Source: Vibrio gazogenes (GTDB lineage: Bacteria; Pseudomonadota; Gammaproteobacteria; Enterobacterales; Vibrionaceae). From it: 64,000 bases of DNA. Position 1 is the stretch's first letter. Every line of letters starts with the position of its first letter. Both the position numbers and the translations under genes were made by a program. The notes beneath the pieces were generated by a model. That model made no database searches and had not been told where the DNA came from. It saw nothing but the letters and a program-made list of their open reading frames with translations. The DNA is taken from assembly GCF_002196515.1 (NCBI RefSeq), contig NZ_CP018835.1, positions 620,001-684,000 of the forward strand, in the 5' to 3' direction. Positions 1 to 9,540 of this stretch are shown one piece after another.

Positions 1-84
1 TCCTGCAACGGCAAATGGCTACCAGTGGTCAATCAATTGGATCGCTCTCAGCTCGGCGGATTGTCCACAGTAATGCTCGAATAA
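1..84 (+). CDS. 3' end of an unidentified gene cut by the window edge
   Basis: Frame 1 reads 27 codons without interruption to a TAA at 82-84. The peptide ends in QLGGLSTVMLE and has an ordinary amino-acid composition. The bidirectional terminator at 191-210 fits a plus-strand gene ending just before it. The fragment is too short to assign a family, and it could be a chance open frame. Confidence 0.4.
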   Translation, partial: SCNGKWLPVVNQLDRSQLGGLSTVMLE

Positions 85-185
85 ACGGTTAAATCGTGGA
101 ACACGGATTGATTTTCTGACTGCTGACTTTATTTATCTCGCACCTTATCTTTCGGCAATCATTCTCTCCCCACTCACCGAAGAAA

Positions 186-216
186 AAAACAGGCGCTTGA
201 TCAAGCGCCTGTTTTT
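186..216. terminator. Bidirectional rho-independent terminator
   Basis: A perfect 20-bp palindrome (AGGCGCTTGA followed by TCAAGCGCCT, 191-210) is flanked by an A run on the left and GTTTTTC on the right. It can end transcripts from both sides: the plus-strand gene cut by the left edge and the minus-strand hydrolase gene whose stop lies at 247. Confidence 0.8.
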
Positions 217-246
217 CATCATATCAACAACGATATTCTGGACGTC

Positions 247-1446
247 TTAATCCATCTCAAACTGTTGATCCAGCCAGTTGAACGCGGCTTCCTGCATATC
301 TGCGGTAAAAATATGCCCTTTATTCGGCCAGATTTGCGTGTGGAGCTTATCTTCTGCGCCATTCGCTCGCCAGACACGATGCAATTTATCGAATGCATTT
401 TGGACTGAATCAACAGGAAACAACGGATCCAAGCCACCGGCAAAAACCAACATTGGCTTGGGCGCCGCAATCGCGGCAACATCGGGATAATCCAGATAAC
501 GCGCCATATACGGGTGCAACATCGTAAACGCAGACTGGCCTTTCAACTGGTTATTACCAGGCACCATCAAACCTTTCATTGTCCCCATCCATGAATCCAC
601 AATGCTGGCGGTAATATCGTCCGATAATGCGGCCACTTGCCAAGAACGAAATGCGCCCATGGAGAAACCGACGGATGCGACACGCGATTGATCAACTTGG
701 GGTTGGCTCGCCAGAAATTTCGCGGCCCGTAAATCATCCAGTGCAATGATCCCCGCAAACGAAGTGCCTAAATTAAACAGGTTCGATGCCAACGCTTGCT
801 GTGAATTGGTGCGAAATCCCGCTACGGAGCGATCCCCCCAACCCAATGCATCGATGGATAAAACCACATAGCCACGTTTTGCCAATTCATCACCGGGGAA
901 ACGATCCGTAAAATAACGGTGCGCCCATTCACGCGATGACGATACGCGGGCATCATCTCCCCAAGTCTCAACAAATTTCTCTTTGCCAATATCAAACCGC
1001 GCCCCGTGATCATGTAAAAATAACGCAGCAGGAAAAGGGCCGTCCCCCTTAGGCGTTAACATCAATGCCAGTACCCGGCTTTCATGACTGATATTGAATA
1101 CGATTTTCTGAGCGATATAACTGCCCCGATCAATCTGGTCAATCACCATCGGATTAAACGGAGTGTCATCTTGATAAGGTAAAATAATTTCCTGCGCCTT
1201 GGCCTTGGCAAGGTTGTGCCACAATTCCGGACTGTAGCCATCATGCCACGCAAGTTTGTACGGCATACGCGACGCTTTCAGTTTTTCATAAAACAGCGGA
1301 AAACTATTATCAGGCGAATCGATCGCTTGCGTGACGTAATCAGGCCCAGCCGGGGCATCATTACGATAAGTGCTATGAGCAAAAACAGCAGCGCTGGTCA
1401 GCGTGATCATGCTCGTCATAAGTATGGTTTTAATCAACTGATTCAT
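247..1446 (-). CDS. Secreted alpha/beta hydrolase (dienelactone hydrolase/esterase-like)
   Basis: The 399-residue protein starts with a typical Sec signal peptide (residues 1-24, cleavage after AFA). The mature part is an alpha/beta hydrolase fold. The nucleophile elbow GFSMG places Ser262, and GGLDPLFP (Asp340) and NKGHIF (His378) complete a plausible catalytic triad. The segment around residues 143-150 (LHDHGAR) forms the usual oxyanion-side strand and loop. This arrangement is typical of secreted esterases in the dienelactone hydrolase/acetyl-xylan-esterase-like group, but the substrate cannot be read from sequence. It should act in the periplasm or outside the cell. It is a single gene with its own terminator at 191-210 and is transcribed away from the DUF2061 gene. 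The start ATG follows a purine-rich AAAGGATAGTCAA stretch. Confidence 0.8.
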   Translation of the reverse strand: MNQLIKTILMTSMITLTSAAVFAHSTYRNDAPAGPDYVTQAIDSPDNSFPLFYEKLKASRMPYKLAWHDGYSPELWHNLAKAKAQEIILPYQDDTPFNPMVIDQIDRGSYIAQKIVFNISHESRVLALMLTPKGDGPFPAALFLHDHGARFDIGKEKFVETWGDDARVSSSREWAHRYFTDRFPGDELAKRGYVVLSIDALGWGDRSVAGFRTNSQQALASNLFNLGTSFAGIIALDDLRAAKFLASQPQVDQSRVASVGFSMGAFRSWQVAALSDDITASIVDSWMGTMKGLMVPGNNQLKGQSAFTMLHPYMARYLDYPDVAAIAAPKPMLVFAGGLDPLFPVDSVQNAFDKLHRVWRANGAEDKLHTQIWPNKGHIFTADMQEAAFNWLDQQFEMD

Positions 1447-1800
1447 TTGACTATCCTTTAGCAGAAAAGAGCGCTAAACCACATACACTCGATTTATTTT
1501 ATAAAATTGAAACAGTGTTTTACTTTACAGGAAAATAAAGGAATGGGTGAGTTAGCAGGATCACAATCAGGCGAATTACTCATCATTCTTCACCGCGTAA
1601 CTGAGAGCCCATTCAATCTGTACCGACAGTAATCGCCAATAACAGAAAGCTCCGTCTTATCTGCCCTACCTTTCACACGCTGCCCACCATGGATCGATAT
1701 ATACGGTTTTGCCTATACCATAGATAGATATAATCAAATTTACTGAATGATAATAATTATCAATAATGACACCTCAATCTATGATTCAGGTGGACAACCC
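1447..1800. other. Divergent intergenic region
   Basis: These 354 bp lie between the divergent hydrolase and DUF2061 genes and must hold both promoters. I see no clear operator, RNA or coding frame. An in-frame ATG at 1747 would extend the DUF2061 protein by 18 residues, but they do not belong to the domain and the better ribosome site is at 1790-1795. Confidence 0.4.
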
Positions 1801-2208
1801 ATGAAAAAGACCATTAGTTTTGCAGTCATTCACTTCAGCATCGCGTTTACAGTTGCCTATATCTTGACTGGCGATGTAATTTTGGGGAGTTTAATTGCCA
1901 TGCTAGAGCCGATGATCAATACCGTGGCATTCTACTTTCATGAAAAAGTATGGTCTCAATATGCACCGCTCCAGCGTTATGCCTCAGCGCCACATATTAA
2001 AACCGCCAGTTTCGCGGTGATCCATTTCAGTGTTGCCTTTAATGTGGCCTATTTATTGACCGGGAGCTGGCTGATCGGGGGCGTCATGGCGCTGATTGAA
2101 CCGAGCATCAATACCTGTGCCTATTACTTCCACGAGAAAGTGTGGCAAGGAAAAGCACAGCATCAATCATGGCAGTGTACGCATCATGGTACCGTGACCC
2201 CCTCATAG
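1801..2208 (+). CDS. Tandem DUF2061 membrane protein
   Basis: The 135-residue protein consists of two copies of the short DUF2061 unit. Each begins with a K-T-x-S-F-A-V-I-H-F-S motif and ends with a YFHEKVW-like motif (about residues 3-50 and 63-112). Each copy has two hydrophobic stretches, so the protein should sit in the inner membrane with about four segments. DUF2061 has no established biochemical role. I chose ATG 1801 because AGGTGG lies about 5-10 bp upstream and because translation starts right at the domain; an earlier in-frame ATG at 1747 lacks this. The gene stands alone, and a hairpin at 2274-2287 follows it. Confidence 0.8.
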   Translation: MKKTISFAVIHFSIAFTVAYILTGDVILGSLIAMLEPMINTVAFYFHEKVWSQYAPLQRYASAPHIKTASFAVIHFSVAFNVAYLLTGSWLIGGVMALIEPSINTCAYYFHEKVWQGKAQHQSWQCTHHGTVTPS

Positions 2209-2273
2209 TCACGTGCCACATGAGGGGTGATGTCTATCACAGAATCTGTTAATATAACGCTTATCTATCAAGT

Positions 2274-2294
2274 TGGCCGCAAGGCCAGCTTTTT
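2274..2294 (+). terminator. Terminator hairpin after the DUF2061 gene
   Basis: TGGCC-GCAA-GGCCA (2274-2287) has a GNRA-type tetraloop and is followed by GCTTTTTTC. The stem is short but GC-rich. It lies 66 bp after the DUF2061 stop and only 31 bp before the ybiT start, so it could also attenuate ybiT if transcription begins upstream. Confidence 0.65.
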
Positions 2295-2324
2295 TCATAT
2301 TCACCACTCAATCTGGAATTCCCT

Positions 2325-3920
2325 GTGCTATCAACTGCAAACATCACCATGCAATTTGGCGATAAGCCATTATTTGAAAATATCTCCATTAAATTTGGCC
2401 ACGGTAACCGTTACGGTCTTATCGGCGCGAACGGTTGCGGCAAATCCACCTTTATGAAAATTCTGAGTGGTGAACTAGAGGCTTCCGTCGGAAGTGTTTC
2501 AATCGATCCCAATGAACGCATGGCAAAGCTGGGACAAGACCAGTTTGCATTTGAAACGTTCTCCGTCATTGACACCGTGATTATGGGTCATAAAGAACTG
2601 TGGGAAGTCAAAGAAGAACGCGACCGTATCTATGCATTGCCTGAAATGTCAGATGAAGATGGAATGCGTGTCGGCGATCTGGAAACAGAATTTGCCGAAA
2701 TGGATGGTTATTCAGCGGAAGCCCGTGCCGGAGAGCTCTTGCTCGGACTCGGCATCCCAGAAGCACAACACTTCGGGTTGATGAGTGAAATCGCCCCGGG
2801 TCTGAAATTGCGAGTGCTGCTGGCACAGGTATTGTTTGCCGAACCGGAAATCATGCTGCTCGACGAACCGACCAACAACTTGGACATGCACACCATTTCT
2901 TGGTTAGAACAGACCCTGCTGGCTCGTAACTGCACGATGATTATCATCTCGCATGACCGTCACTTTCTGAATACCGTCTGTACCCATATGGCCGATCTCG
3001 ACTATGGTGAATTGCGCTTGTTCCACGGTAACTACGATGAATATATGATTGCAGCAGAACAGGCCAGAGAGCGCCTTCATGCTGACAATGCCAAGAAGAA
3101 AGCACAAATCGCGGAGTTACAAACCTTCGTCAGCCGCTTCTCTGCAAACGCATCAAAAGCCAAACAGGCAACATCCCGCCAGAAGCAGCTTGAAAAAATT
3201 CAGCTTGAAGAAGTTAAACCTTCCAGCCGTCAATCTCCGTTTATTCGGTTCGAACAGGAAAAACCGCTGTTCCGCAATGCGCTCGAGGTCAACGCACTCA
3301 AACAGGGATACGGCGACAATGTTCTGTTTAATGATGTCAACCTGATGGTCGAAGTCGGTGAACGGATTGCCATTATCGGGGAAAACGGGATCGGTAAATC
3401 AACCCTGTTGAATACACTGGCAGCTGTGATGCCCCCCATGGCCGGTGAAGTCAAATGGTCTGAAAACAATAACATTGGTTTCTACGCGCAGGATCATGCC
3501 CACGAATTCAGTGAAGATCTCAATTTAATGGATTGGATGGGACAGTGGAAAAAAGAAGGCGATGATGAGCAAACCGTGCGGAGTATCTTAGGCCGGATGC
3601 TCTTTTCACAAAATGAGATTAAGAAGTCAGTCAAGGTCATCTCCGGTGGAGAACAAGGTCGCATGCTGTTCGGTAAACTGATCATGCAAAAACCCAATAT
3701 TTTGCTGATGGATGAACCGACCAACCATATGGATATGGAATCGATCGAGGCTCTGAACCTAGCCCTGGAAAATTACCCGGGAACGCTGCTATTTGTCTCC
3801 CATGACCGTCAGTTTGTTTCTTCAATCGCCACACGCATTATCGAAATTACCAAAGATGGCGTGAATGACTTCCACGGCACTTACGATGAATATCTGGCGA
3901 AACAAGGCCTGCTCGGTTAA
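2325..3920 (+). CDS. ybiT: ABC-F family ATPase YbiT
   Basis: The 531-residue soluble protein has two ABC ATPase domains and no membrane segments, as in ABC-F proteins that bind ribosomes. The first domain carries Walker [10 protein letters not shown] (about residues 34-42) and Walker [11 protein letters not shown]. The second carries GENGIGKST and [11 protein letters not shown]. An interdomain linker rich in charged residues (about 245-305) includes [11 protein letters not shown] and [10 protein letters not shown], which are characteristic of YbiT. The length matches E. coli YbiT (about 530), and the sequence is close to it throughout as I remember it. The start is GTG at 2325, supported by alignment of [12 protein letters not shown] with the E. 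coli N-terminus; the Shine-Dalgarno match (GGAAT) is weak. In the family, YbiT acts on translating ribosomes, with an exact role that is less clear than for EttA or Uup. Confidence 0.93.
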   Translation: MLSTANITMQFGDKPLFENISIKFGHGNRYGLIGANGCGKSTFMKILSGELEASVGSVSIDPNERMAKLGQDQFAFETFSVIDTVIMGHKELWEVKEERDRIYALPEMSDEDGMRVGDLETEFAEMDGYSAEARAGELLLGLGIPEAQHFGLMSEIAPGLKLRVLLAQVLFAEPEIMLLDEPTNNLDMHTISWLEQTLLARNCTMIIISHDRHFLNTVCTHMADLDYGELRLFHGNYDEYMIAAEQARERLHADNAKKKAQIAELQTFVSRFSANASKAKQATSRQKQLEKIQLEEVKPSSRQSPFIRFEQEKPLFRNALEVNALKQGYGDNVLFNDVNLMVEVGERIAIIGENGIGKSTLLNTLAAVMPPMAGEVKWSENNNIGFYAQDHAHEFSEDLNLMDWMGQWKKEGDDEQTVRSILGRMLFSQNEIKKSVKVISGGEQGRMLFGKLIMQKPNILLMDEPTNHMDMESIEALNLALENYPGTLLFVSHDRQFVSSIATRIIEITKDGVNDFHGTYDEYLAKQGLLG

Positions 3921-3946
3921 TTGACCCGAGTTCGGCAGAATACGGC

Positions 3947-3976
3947 AGACTGACGGTACATACGTATCGTCAGTCT
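3947..3976. terminator. Convergent hairpin between ybiT and the DUF1883 gene
   Basis: A 9-bp stem, AGACTGACG paired with CGTCAGTCT, encloses a 12-nt loop (3956-3967). It lies between two convergent genes. The T tract is poor (TCTTCTG), so termination strength is uncertain. Confidence 0.45.
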
Positions 3977-3981
3977 TCTGC

Positions 3982-4251
3982 TCAGTCAGCAATTACCCGC
4001 ACACTCGACTGAACAGTTCCGGCATACCCTCCACGGTCAACAACCACATGCCAATGTCCTGAATAAGGAATCAGCAATACACTCACTGTATCCGTCATAT
4101 GCCCGCCATTATATTTATAATTGCGGCGTTTCTTGTATTTTTGAAAATTGTCATCATCGAGTAGCAGAACATTGGCCGTGTTATCTTTCAACGTCACTTC
4201 TATTTTTTGCCCTCGCTCACACATGTTAAGATCGTAATGCGTAAATTTCAT
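3982..4251 (-). CDS. DUF1883 domain protein
   Basis: This is an 89-residue soluble protein. It begins MKFTHYDLNMCERGQ and contains YKYNGGHMT and SGHWHVVVDRGGYAG, which match the DUF1883 family as I know it, a small beta-rich domain of unknown function. The longer frame extends to 4344, but the ATG at 4251 has an excellent GGAGAG site 4 bp upstream and sits exactly at the domain start. The glycine- and histidine-rich strand pattern at the C-terminus suggests a compact beta-sandwich. No operon partner is visible. Confidence 0.8.
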   Translation of the reverse strand: MKFTHYDLNMCERGQKIEVTLKDNTANVLLLDDDNFQKYKKRRNYKYNGGHMTDTVSVLLIPYSGHWHVVVDRGGYAGTVQSSVRVIAD

Positions 4252-4700
4252 TATCTCTCCAAAAATACATATCCGAATCGACCTTATTGCCCGAAGATAC
4301 ATTTTCAATGCTTCGATCATATTGAATTTTGCATCATAGATCACGGCATAAATAGATCATAAAATCATATCTATCGCACAATATGAAACATCAACATGGC
4401 TTGAAGCATCCCCAAAATATCCTTTCGATATGAAACTCAGTGATAGAAAAGAATGCTTATTATTGTATTGATTTCATATTTATCTATCGTCAATTAATAA
4501 CTCTTTTCAAGTGTGTTGTCGCGAAAAGAAAAATAAAAAGACCGAACTATTTGGGGGAATATTAACCAAGAAGGAATGATATATACTTCTCGCCATAGAA
4601 TGGCTATGACTCAAATCTCTGCCTTGCCTCTGAGCCCAGTGATTCTCGCTGAAACGGCATCTTGAGGTCATTTGGGTATATATTTAAAGATAGAGGGTCA
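4252..4700. other. AT-rich intergenic region
   Basis: About 450 bp separate the S41 protease stop from the DUF1883 start, both on the minus strand. The stretch is AT-rich and should contain the DUF1883 promoter. I found no convincing gene, RNA or strong hairpin. The small frames here are out of line with normal codon use. Confidence 0.4.
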
Positions 4701-6119
4701 TTAACGAGATTCAATCCAGTTAAAAGCAGCTTCAAGCCCTTTATCGATGCCATTGGTGCGATCATTTTTCGTAAAAAATGAAGTGGTGATCGCCGGGGGA
4801 ATCCCAACCTGATCATAGTTCACCCGATCGGCTGATAAGGTCTTTATGTTCGATATACCAAAGCGAAACCCGTTAGGGAGCGTTTTACCTAAGCTGCCCG
4901 ATAACATCCCCTGCGTTCTTTCACCAATCAAAATGACTTGATCCGAGGCACTGAGCATCAGTGCCGATAACTCAGCAGCGGATGCTGTCGTATGACTAAT
5001 CAGAACAGCAACCGGCTTTCGATAACTCGGGAATTGTGGCTCAAGATAAATGTCATGCTCGGGCTCGAATCCAGCCCCGTCACGGGCGCTCTTAATATAG
5101 CCTAAGGTTTGATGGTCAACAAAATATTCGGCTAAGGCTCTCGCAAGATATGCATAACCGCCACCGTTAAAGCGCAGATCAATCACCATTCCATCGGTTA
5201 ATGCAAAATCATCCATCACTTGGTTCATTGTTTGTCTGAACACTGCTAAAGTTTCGGCATGATCATTACCCGCGACAAAGTCACTCCATCCATCAATATA
5301 CAGGTAACCAATATTATCACTCTTTCCTTTTCCCCAGATAATATGCTCACCTAGACTCCCCGACAGATTCAGTTGATTGGTAATCATAGACTGAATGAGC
5401 ACCTCGTTATCATCAATATACTGTTGAATTGCCGTATTCTCAGATTCGGAAAAAGGAGTAACCAGGCCATGATCATTGATATATTCTTGTCGTAACCGAT
5501 CCAATAGAATCGGTCGGTCTCGATGTCTGAAACGAGCCAGTTTATCCTGATCGAATACATAGACATGCCCGTTTTGTAATGGGGCAATGACTTGTGACAT
5601 AATCTCGAACAGTTCATCTCGCGTTGAATGTTCAGAAATCTGACTGCGGGCCCATTGTTTAACTGCACTCCAATCAACAATCAAAGTATCTAAATTGTAA
5701 TAATATTCATCGAAAGTCTGTAAAAAAATATTCAGGTTTTTAATCGGATCATTATCCATCTCATTGACGACACTGATATTCTTGATACAGCTATTCGGTA
5801 ACTCAGTATTTTTCACATATTTAATCGCGTAGTCGGTCGGATAAACATTTAATCCCGGATAAATAAAACTGACTAATTGACTACCGACCTGCTGATAATA
5901 TTTTTCAAACGTTTTCTGACTGAATGTTTCTTGATTTGTTAATACACAGTAACCAGAAGTAAATTCATAATATGTCACCGAATTATCCATAATTTTCAAC
6001 GCCGAACCATCATGTTCAGAGACCCATATACCTTGTGCCGAGAAACCATAATTCTCATGATGACAGCCACTTAAAATAAATATAGCCGTGATCGCATATC
6101 CTTTTATTAATCGTTTCAT
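4701..6119 (-). CDS. S41 (C-terminal processing/tricorn-type) serine peptidase lipoprotein
   Basis: The 472-residue protein starts with a lipoprotein signal ending in a lipobox LSGC (Cys19), so it should be membrane-anchored on the periplasmic side. Residues about 265-445 form the S41 peptidase fold. IDLRFNGGG (314-321) and HTTASAAEL (376-384) are seen, the latter containing the probable catalytic Ser380. There is no evident PDZ domain, which puts it with the IRBP/tail-specific-like hydrolases and not with CtpA/Prc. The first 250 residues match nothing I recognise. It lies downstream of a small membrane-protein gene and an RstAB-like pair, all on one strand, but 224 bp away from the nearest, so a separate promoter is likely. 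Confidence 0.8.
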   Translation of the reverse strand: MKRLIKGYAITAIFILSGCHHENYGFSAQGIWVSEHDGSALKIMDNSVTYYEFTSGYCVLTNQETFSQKTFEKYYQQVGSQLVSFIYPGLNVYPTDYAIKYVKNTELPNSCIKNISVVNEMDNDPIKNLNIFLQTFDEYYYNLDTLIVDWSAVKQWARSQISEHSTRDELFEIMSQVIAPLQNGHVYVFDQDKLARFRHRDRPILLDRLRQEYINDHGLVTPFSESENTAIQQYIDDNEVLIQSMITNQLNLSGSLGEHIIWGKGKSDNIGYLYIDGWSDFVAGNDHAETLAVFRQTMNQVMDDFALTDGMVIDLRFNGGGYAYLARALAEYFVDHQTLGYIKSARDGAGFEPEHDIYLEPQFPSYRKPVAVLISHTTASAAELSALMLSASDQVILIGERTQGMLSGSLGKTLPNGFRFGISNIKTLSADRVNYDQVGIPPAITTSFFTKNDRTNGIDKGLEAAFNWIESR

Positions 6120-6343
6120 TTTCTATTCAATATCTGTCATTCACCGTGATAAATAACTTAACGAATCTTGTGCTGTCTTTGTGTAGCGGTTTGTTTATCT
6201 ATGCAGACAAAAGTAGACAGATAAAACGAGTGATAATATTAGATATATCTAAATCATTGTAACGATTTGATTCAATCATCAGGCTCAACACCAGCGACAG
6301 AATCACTATTGCATCGATGACTTGATGGAAAAGCAGAGTACGT

Positions 6344-6841
6344 TTATTCGTCCGCTGGATGCTCACGACGATAGTCACAATATAACCAGACCATACGATC
6401 TAAAAACCAGCTTTTGGCCAGATAGGTGATCAGGGTCGATAAAATACAGAGCTGTATATCGTACTGATAAACACCCCACACCGCTAATATGAGCCCCACA
6501 GTTGATGTCAAATGGAGTATCACAAATAAGGGTAGCTGATGATGCTCAGGCAATGATTCTTTATCCCGGTTTAAATAAATTTGTTCTCCAAGTACCGACT
6601 GCGTTGCCCAGCTTTTTAACGAGACGGGTTTCGGAAATAAGATCGGATTTAAAAACATCCACACAACCGCCATGACCACAGCCAAAATACTCAACCAAAC
6701 ACTCCACTCTCTCAATAACCCGGCAAAGATAAAGAGTGGTAAAACGCTATATCGGGTCCAGACACTCCACGGATTGGCATGTCTGTCCCACCCCTTGCCA
6801 TCTAAATGAAATAGTGCCGCTAATTTACGTTCAAGAGTCAT
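6344..6841 (-). CDS. Small membrane protein, probably DUF6653 family
   Basis: The protein has 165 residues. After a polar start containing WDRHANPWSVWTR it has about four hydrophobic segments (roughly 30-45, 50-68, 104-122 and 125-142) and a charged tail. The WxRHANPWSVWTR signature agrees with what I recall of DUF6653, a family with no known function; that name is from memory and not certain. It should be an inner-membrane protein. The start ATG at 6841 follows GTAGGTGAACA, a usable ribosome site. It sits 78 bp downstream of the RstB-like kinase gene on the same strand. Confidence 0.65.
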   Translation of the reverse strand: MTLERKLAALFHLDGKGWDRHANPWSVWTRYSVLPLFIFAGLLREWSVWLSILAVVMAVVWMFLNPILFPKPVSLKSWATQSVLGEQIYLNRDKESLPEHHQLPLFVILHLTSTVGLILAVWGVYQYDIQLCILSTLITYLAKSWFLDRMVWLYCDYRREHPADE

Positions 6842-6919
6842 TGTTCACCTACCTATCAAATTGACTATAAAATGAATCACGTTGACCAAAGCCATAATGG
6901 ATAACGCGCAGAGCCATGC

Positions 6920-8509
6920 TTATGTCCGATTTGGAAATTGAAATGTAAATCGTGCCCCACCCAGTTCGGACCGTCCTGCGCATACCGACCCTTGATGCCA
7001 TTGGGCGATATGTTTGACGATGGCTAAGCCAAGTCCATGGCCTGAAGCAACGTGACTACGGGCATTATCAAGTTGTTCGAATGGTAAGAAAATCCGCTCC
7101 CAGTCGCTTTCATCAATGCCGATACCATCGTCACACACGTTAATCACGAACATATCTGTCTCAGCAACATATGACAGAGACACAAACACTCGGGTCCGGG
7201 TATATTTACACGCATTGACAAGTAAGTTACTCATCGCCCGTTTCATCGCGATATGATCAATCAGAGCCAGTTTATCGATTGCTTCAGGTGCAATTTGCAA
7301 CTGATACTCAATGTCCGGATAAAGCTGAAAAACACTCACACATTCATCATCAATCAATTGTGCCAAGTGATGTTTAGCAAAAGAAAGCAATTGACTGTCG
7401 CCACTGTAGCGTGACAGGACCATGGTCTGGTTAATTAAACTATCCAGATCTTCAAGACTCTTCGAGATAGACCGTTGATATTTTTCCTTTTCAATCTCTG
7501 TCGTGGCGTGAGATAACATTTCAAATGCAAACCTGAGACGATAAAGCGGGGTCCGAAGATCATGGGCAATCGCATTGGTCAGTGTTCTTTGCCCTTTTAA
7601 CAGTTGCTCAATACGATCCGCCATACGGTTAAAAGCATTCCCCAACGTTGCCACTGTCGAAATCTTGTATACCACTGCCCGGCTATTCAAATCACCATGA
7701 CCGAACCGCGATGTGGCCGCCAGCAGGTTCTTCAAATCCCGCCATAGCGGATAAGTCCAGAAAAACATACACAGCGAAATGGAAAGGACAAAAGCCAGAA
7801 TCAATACAATAATGACTGACGAACTCACCGAAGACAGCGGAATTAAATTGGCTAAAAGAAAAGAGTTGCCATCACTCAATCGTATATAAAATGTAATTTC
7901 GTCACTTGAATTGGTTCGCCAGAAAAAAGAGTAGGTTACGAGCTGGCTCTGTTCGGTTTGACTGAGCTTGACCTGATCGCTTGTGGCGATTTGTAAATCA
8001 AACGGAAAGTGCGTTGAAAGATCACGTAGTAGCGTCGGCCAATGTTCTGGTTTAGTCGAGGCAAACTGTTGCTGAAGCAAATACACCGTCCCTTCTGAAC
8101 CCCGTCGTATTTTTTCGGCTTCTGGAGCATCCACAAATATCTTTAGCATGAAAGGGCTGTTGCCAATCTTTTTAATTAAAAATTCAGGCTCTTCATTGAA
8201 AAAAATAATCTGTTGCTGCTCAATTTCCTCACGGTTCTGTTGTCCAAGGTTGGATTTATTGATATCCAGTAATTGCAACGCAAAACCGAAATGTTGACTT
8301 AATTCATCTATTTCTTGCTGCCACGTATCAATCGGCATGGCTTCAAGTCGGGACTCAATCAACGTAAATGTCCCCTGATAGATTCGCTCATACCGCTGCC
8401 CTTCAATATAATTATTGAATGATAATATCGGATTCAAATGACTAGGATAGAGGAGAAAAAATAAGGGGCCGAAGACCAGAAACCATAGGCCTGAAAATGA
8501 CTTTATCAT
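6920..8509 (-). CDS. RstB-like sensor histidine kinase
   Basis: This 529-residue inner-membrane sensor has a first TM segment at about 7-22, a periplasmic domain of about 200 residues, and a second TM at about 228-252. HAMP (250-305), HisKA with His316 in AIAHDLRTPLYRLRF, and HATPase follow, with N box NLLVNACKY (429-436), G1 DDGIGI and G2 GHGLGL. The H-box with DLRTPLYRLRF resembles RstB. It phosphorylates the RstA-like regulator encoded 6 bp upstream. E. coli RstB belongs to the PhoP and acid-stress network, but the input here is unknown. The periplasmic domain is longer than I recall for E. coli RstB (about 433 residues in total), so the ligand may differ. Confidence 0.82.
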   Translation of the reverse strand: MIKSFSGLWFLVFGPLFFLLYPSHLNPILSFNNYIEGQRYERIYQGTFTLIESRLEAMPIDTWQQEIDELSQHFGFALQLLDINKSNLGQQNREEIEQQQIIFFNEEPEFLIKKIGNSPFMLKIFVDAPEAEKIRRGSEGTVYLLQQQFASTKPEHWPTLLRDLSTHFPFDLQIATSDQVKLSQTEQSQLVTYSFFWRTNSSDEITFYIRLSDGNSFLLANLIPLSSVSSSVIIVLILAFVLSISLCMFFWTYPLWRDLKNLLAATSRFGHGDLNSRAVVYKISTVATLGNAFNRMADRIEQLLKGQRTLTNAIAHDLRTPLYRLRFAFEMLSHATTEIEKEKYQRSISKSLEDLDSLINQTMVLSRYSGDSQLLSFAKHHLAQLIDDECVSVFQLYPDIEYQLQIAPEAIDKLALIDHIAMKRAMSNLLVNACKYTRTRVFVSLSYVAETDMFVINVCDDGIGIDESDWERIFLPFEQLDNARSHVASGHGLGLAIVKHIAQWHQGSVCAGRSELGGARFTFQFPNRT

Positions 8510-8515
8510 CGATAC

Positions 8516-9247
8516 TCACTCACTATAGATACACAGTTGATAACCCACCCCTCTGACAGTTTTAATCAGATCGTCACCGTTCTCCAATTGAATTTTTTTC
8601 CTGAGTCGCGACACTCTGCGGTCAATTGAACGATCAAGACCATCGTATTCAAATCCTCTGAGCCGGTGAATCATCTCATCTCTGGAAACAACTTCCCCGA
8701 TGGACTGAGCCAGTAAAACTAATAATTCAAATTCAGCACTCGTTAAATCCACGCTCGTTTGATGCAATGTCACGCTGCGACTAACGAGGCTGATTCTCAA
8801 CGGGCCAAATTGATAGTCAGATTCATTGCTTACCATTTTTTTGGGGGCCTCTTTTGCAGCACAACCTCTTTGAGCACAGCGCAATAATGCATGAATACGG
8901 CTTAACAGGAGTTTGGGCTGTACCTGTTTCACCACATAATCATCCGCACCGATTTCCAACCCCATCACCTGATCAATATCGTCTTCTAAAGCCGTCTGCA
9001 TCAAGATGAACCCTTGATACTGATGACGGATTGATTTACAGACTTCCATGCCATTCATGCCCGGGAGTAAGATATCTAAAATAACCAGATCGGGGTCAAT
9101 ATTCAGAATCGTCTTGACGGCATCAATCCCGTTATCGACGAGCACGACATTAAAATTGTAACGGCTAAGGAAATCTTTCATCAGCACGGCTAACTCAATA
9201 TCATCTTCAACCACAACAATCGTTTTATTGCTGAGAATATCCATCAT
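8516..9247 (-). CDS. RstA-like OmpR-family response regulator
   Basis: A receiver domain (acidic pocket VVVEDD, phosphoacceptor Asp in LVILDILLPGMNG) is followed by a winged-helix DNA-binding domain. The latter contains RGFEYDGLDRSIDRRVSRLRKK, broken here by a family-typical YDGLDRS core shared with RstA. The Lys of the receiver is followed by Gln (VVKQV) where most regulators have Pro; E. coli RstA also lacks this Pro, which supports the assignment. The open frame reaches 9361, but its first 33-39 residues are not receiver sequence. Start codons at 9262, 9247 and 9244 are all possible, and none has a strong ribosome site. The gene forms an operon with the kinase gene (6-bp gap). Confidence 0.82.
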   Translation of the reverse strand: MMDILSNKTIVVVEDDIELAVLMKDFLSRYNFNVVLVDNGIDAVKTILNIDPDLVILDILLPGMNGMEVCKSIRHQYQGFILMQTALEDDIDQVMGLEIGADDYVVKQVQPKLLLSRIHALLRCAQRGCAAKEAPKKMVSNESDYQFGPLRISLVSRSVTLHQTSVDLTSAEFELLVLLAQSIGEVVSRDEMIHRLRGFEYDGLDRSIDRRVSRLRKKIQLENGDDLIKTVRGVGYQLCIYSE

Positions 9248-9364
9248 ACTTGTATCTATCATAGAATATAAAATGCGAATTAATTCATTAAAATCATTTA
9301 ATTTCAAACAGTTAACCCAGAAAGCAACCCTAATCTGCCTGAATCCATCAATAATATACACCTA

Positions 9365-9540
9365 GGGCTGTTGATCTTTCGTGATGGATTTTGCAGCAAT
9401 TTGTCGTGCATTTAGTCAAGGCAGGTCATGTGAAGTGTAGCGATCTACATGAACCATGACCTAACGCTGGATAAATGAGCGACAAATGCTGCCTAGAGGG
9501 TTCATCTGAACAAAATTCAACCATGAAAGATCAACAGCCC
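9365..9540. mobile_element. MITE-like palindromic element with terminal inverted repeats
   Basis: The 176-bp segment is one long imperfect palindrome. Its ends are GGGCTGTTGATCTTTC and the exact complement GAAAGATCAACAGCCC, flanked on both sides by CTA (9362-9364 and 9541-9543; CTAG on each outer side). Inner arms also pair: GCAGCA..TTTGTCG..CATTT with AAATG..CGACAAATGCTGC, AGGTCATG with CATGACCT, and GTGTAG-CGAT-CTACAT at the apex. The right arm has an extra block of about 20 bp. It has no coding frame. Short size, TIRs and a 3-4 bp direct repeat indicate a non-autonomous element mobilised in trans, perhaps by an IS5-type transposase (IS5 targets CTAG-like sites). It lies between the RstA-like gene and serS. 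Confidence 0.75.
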
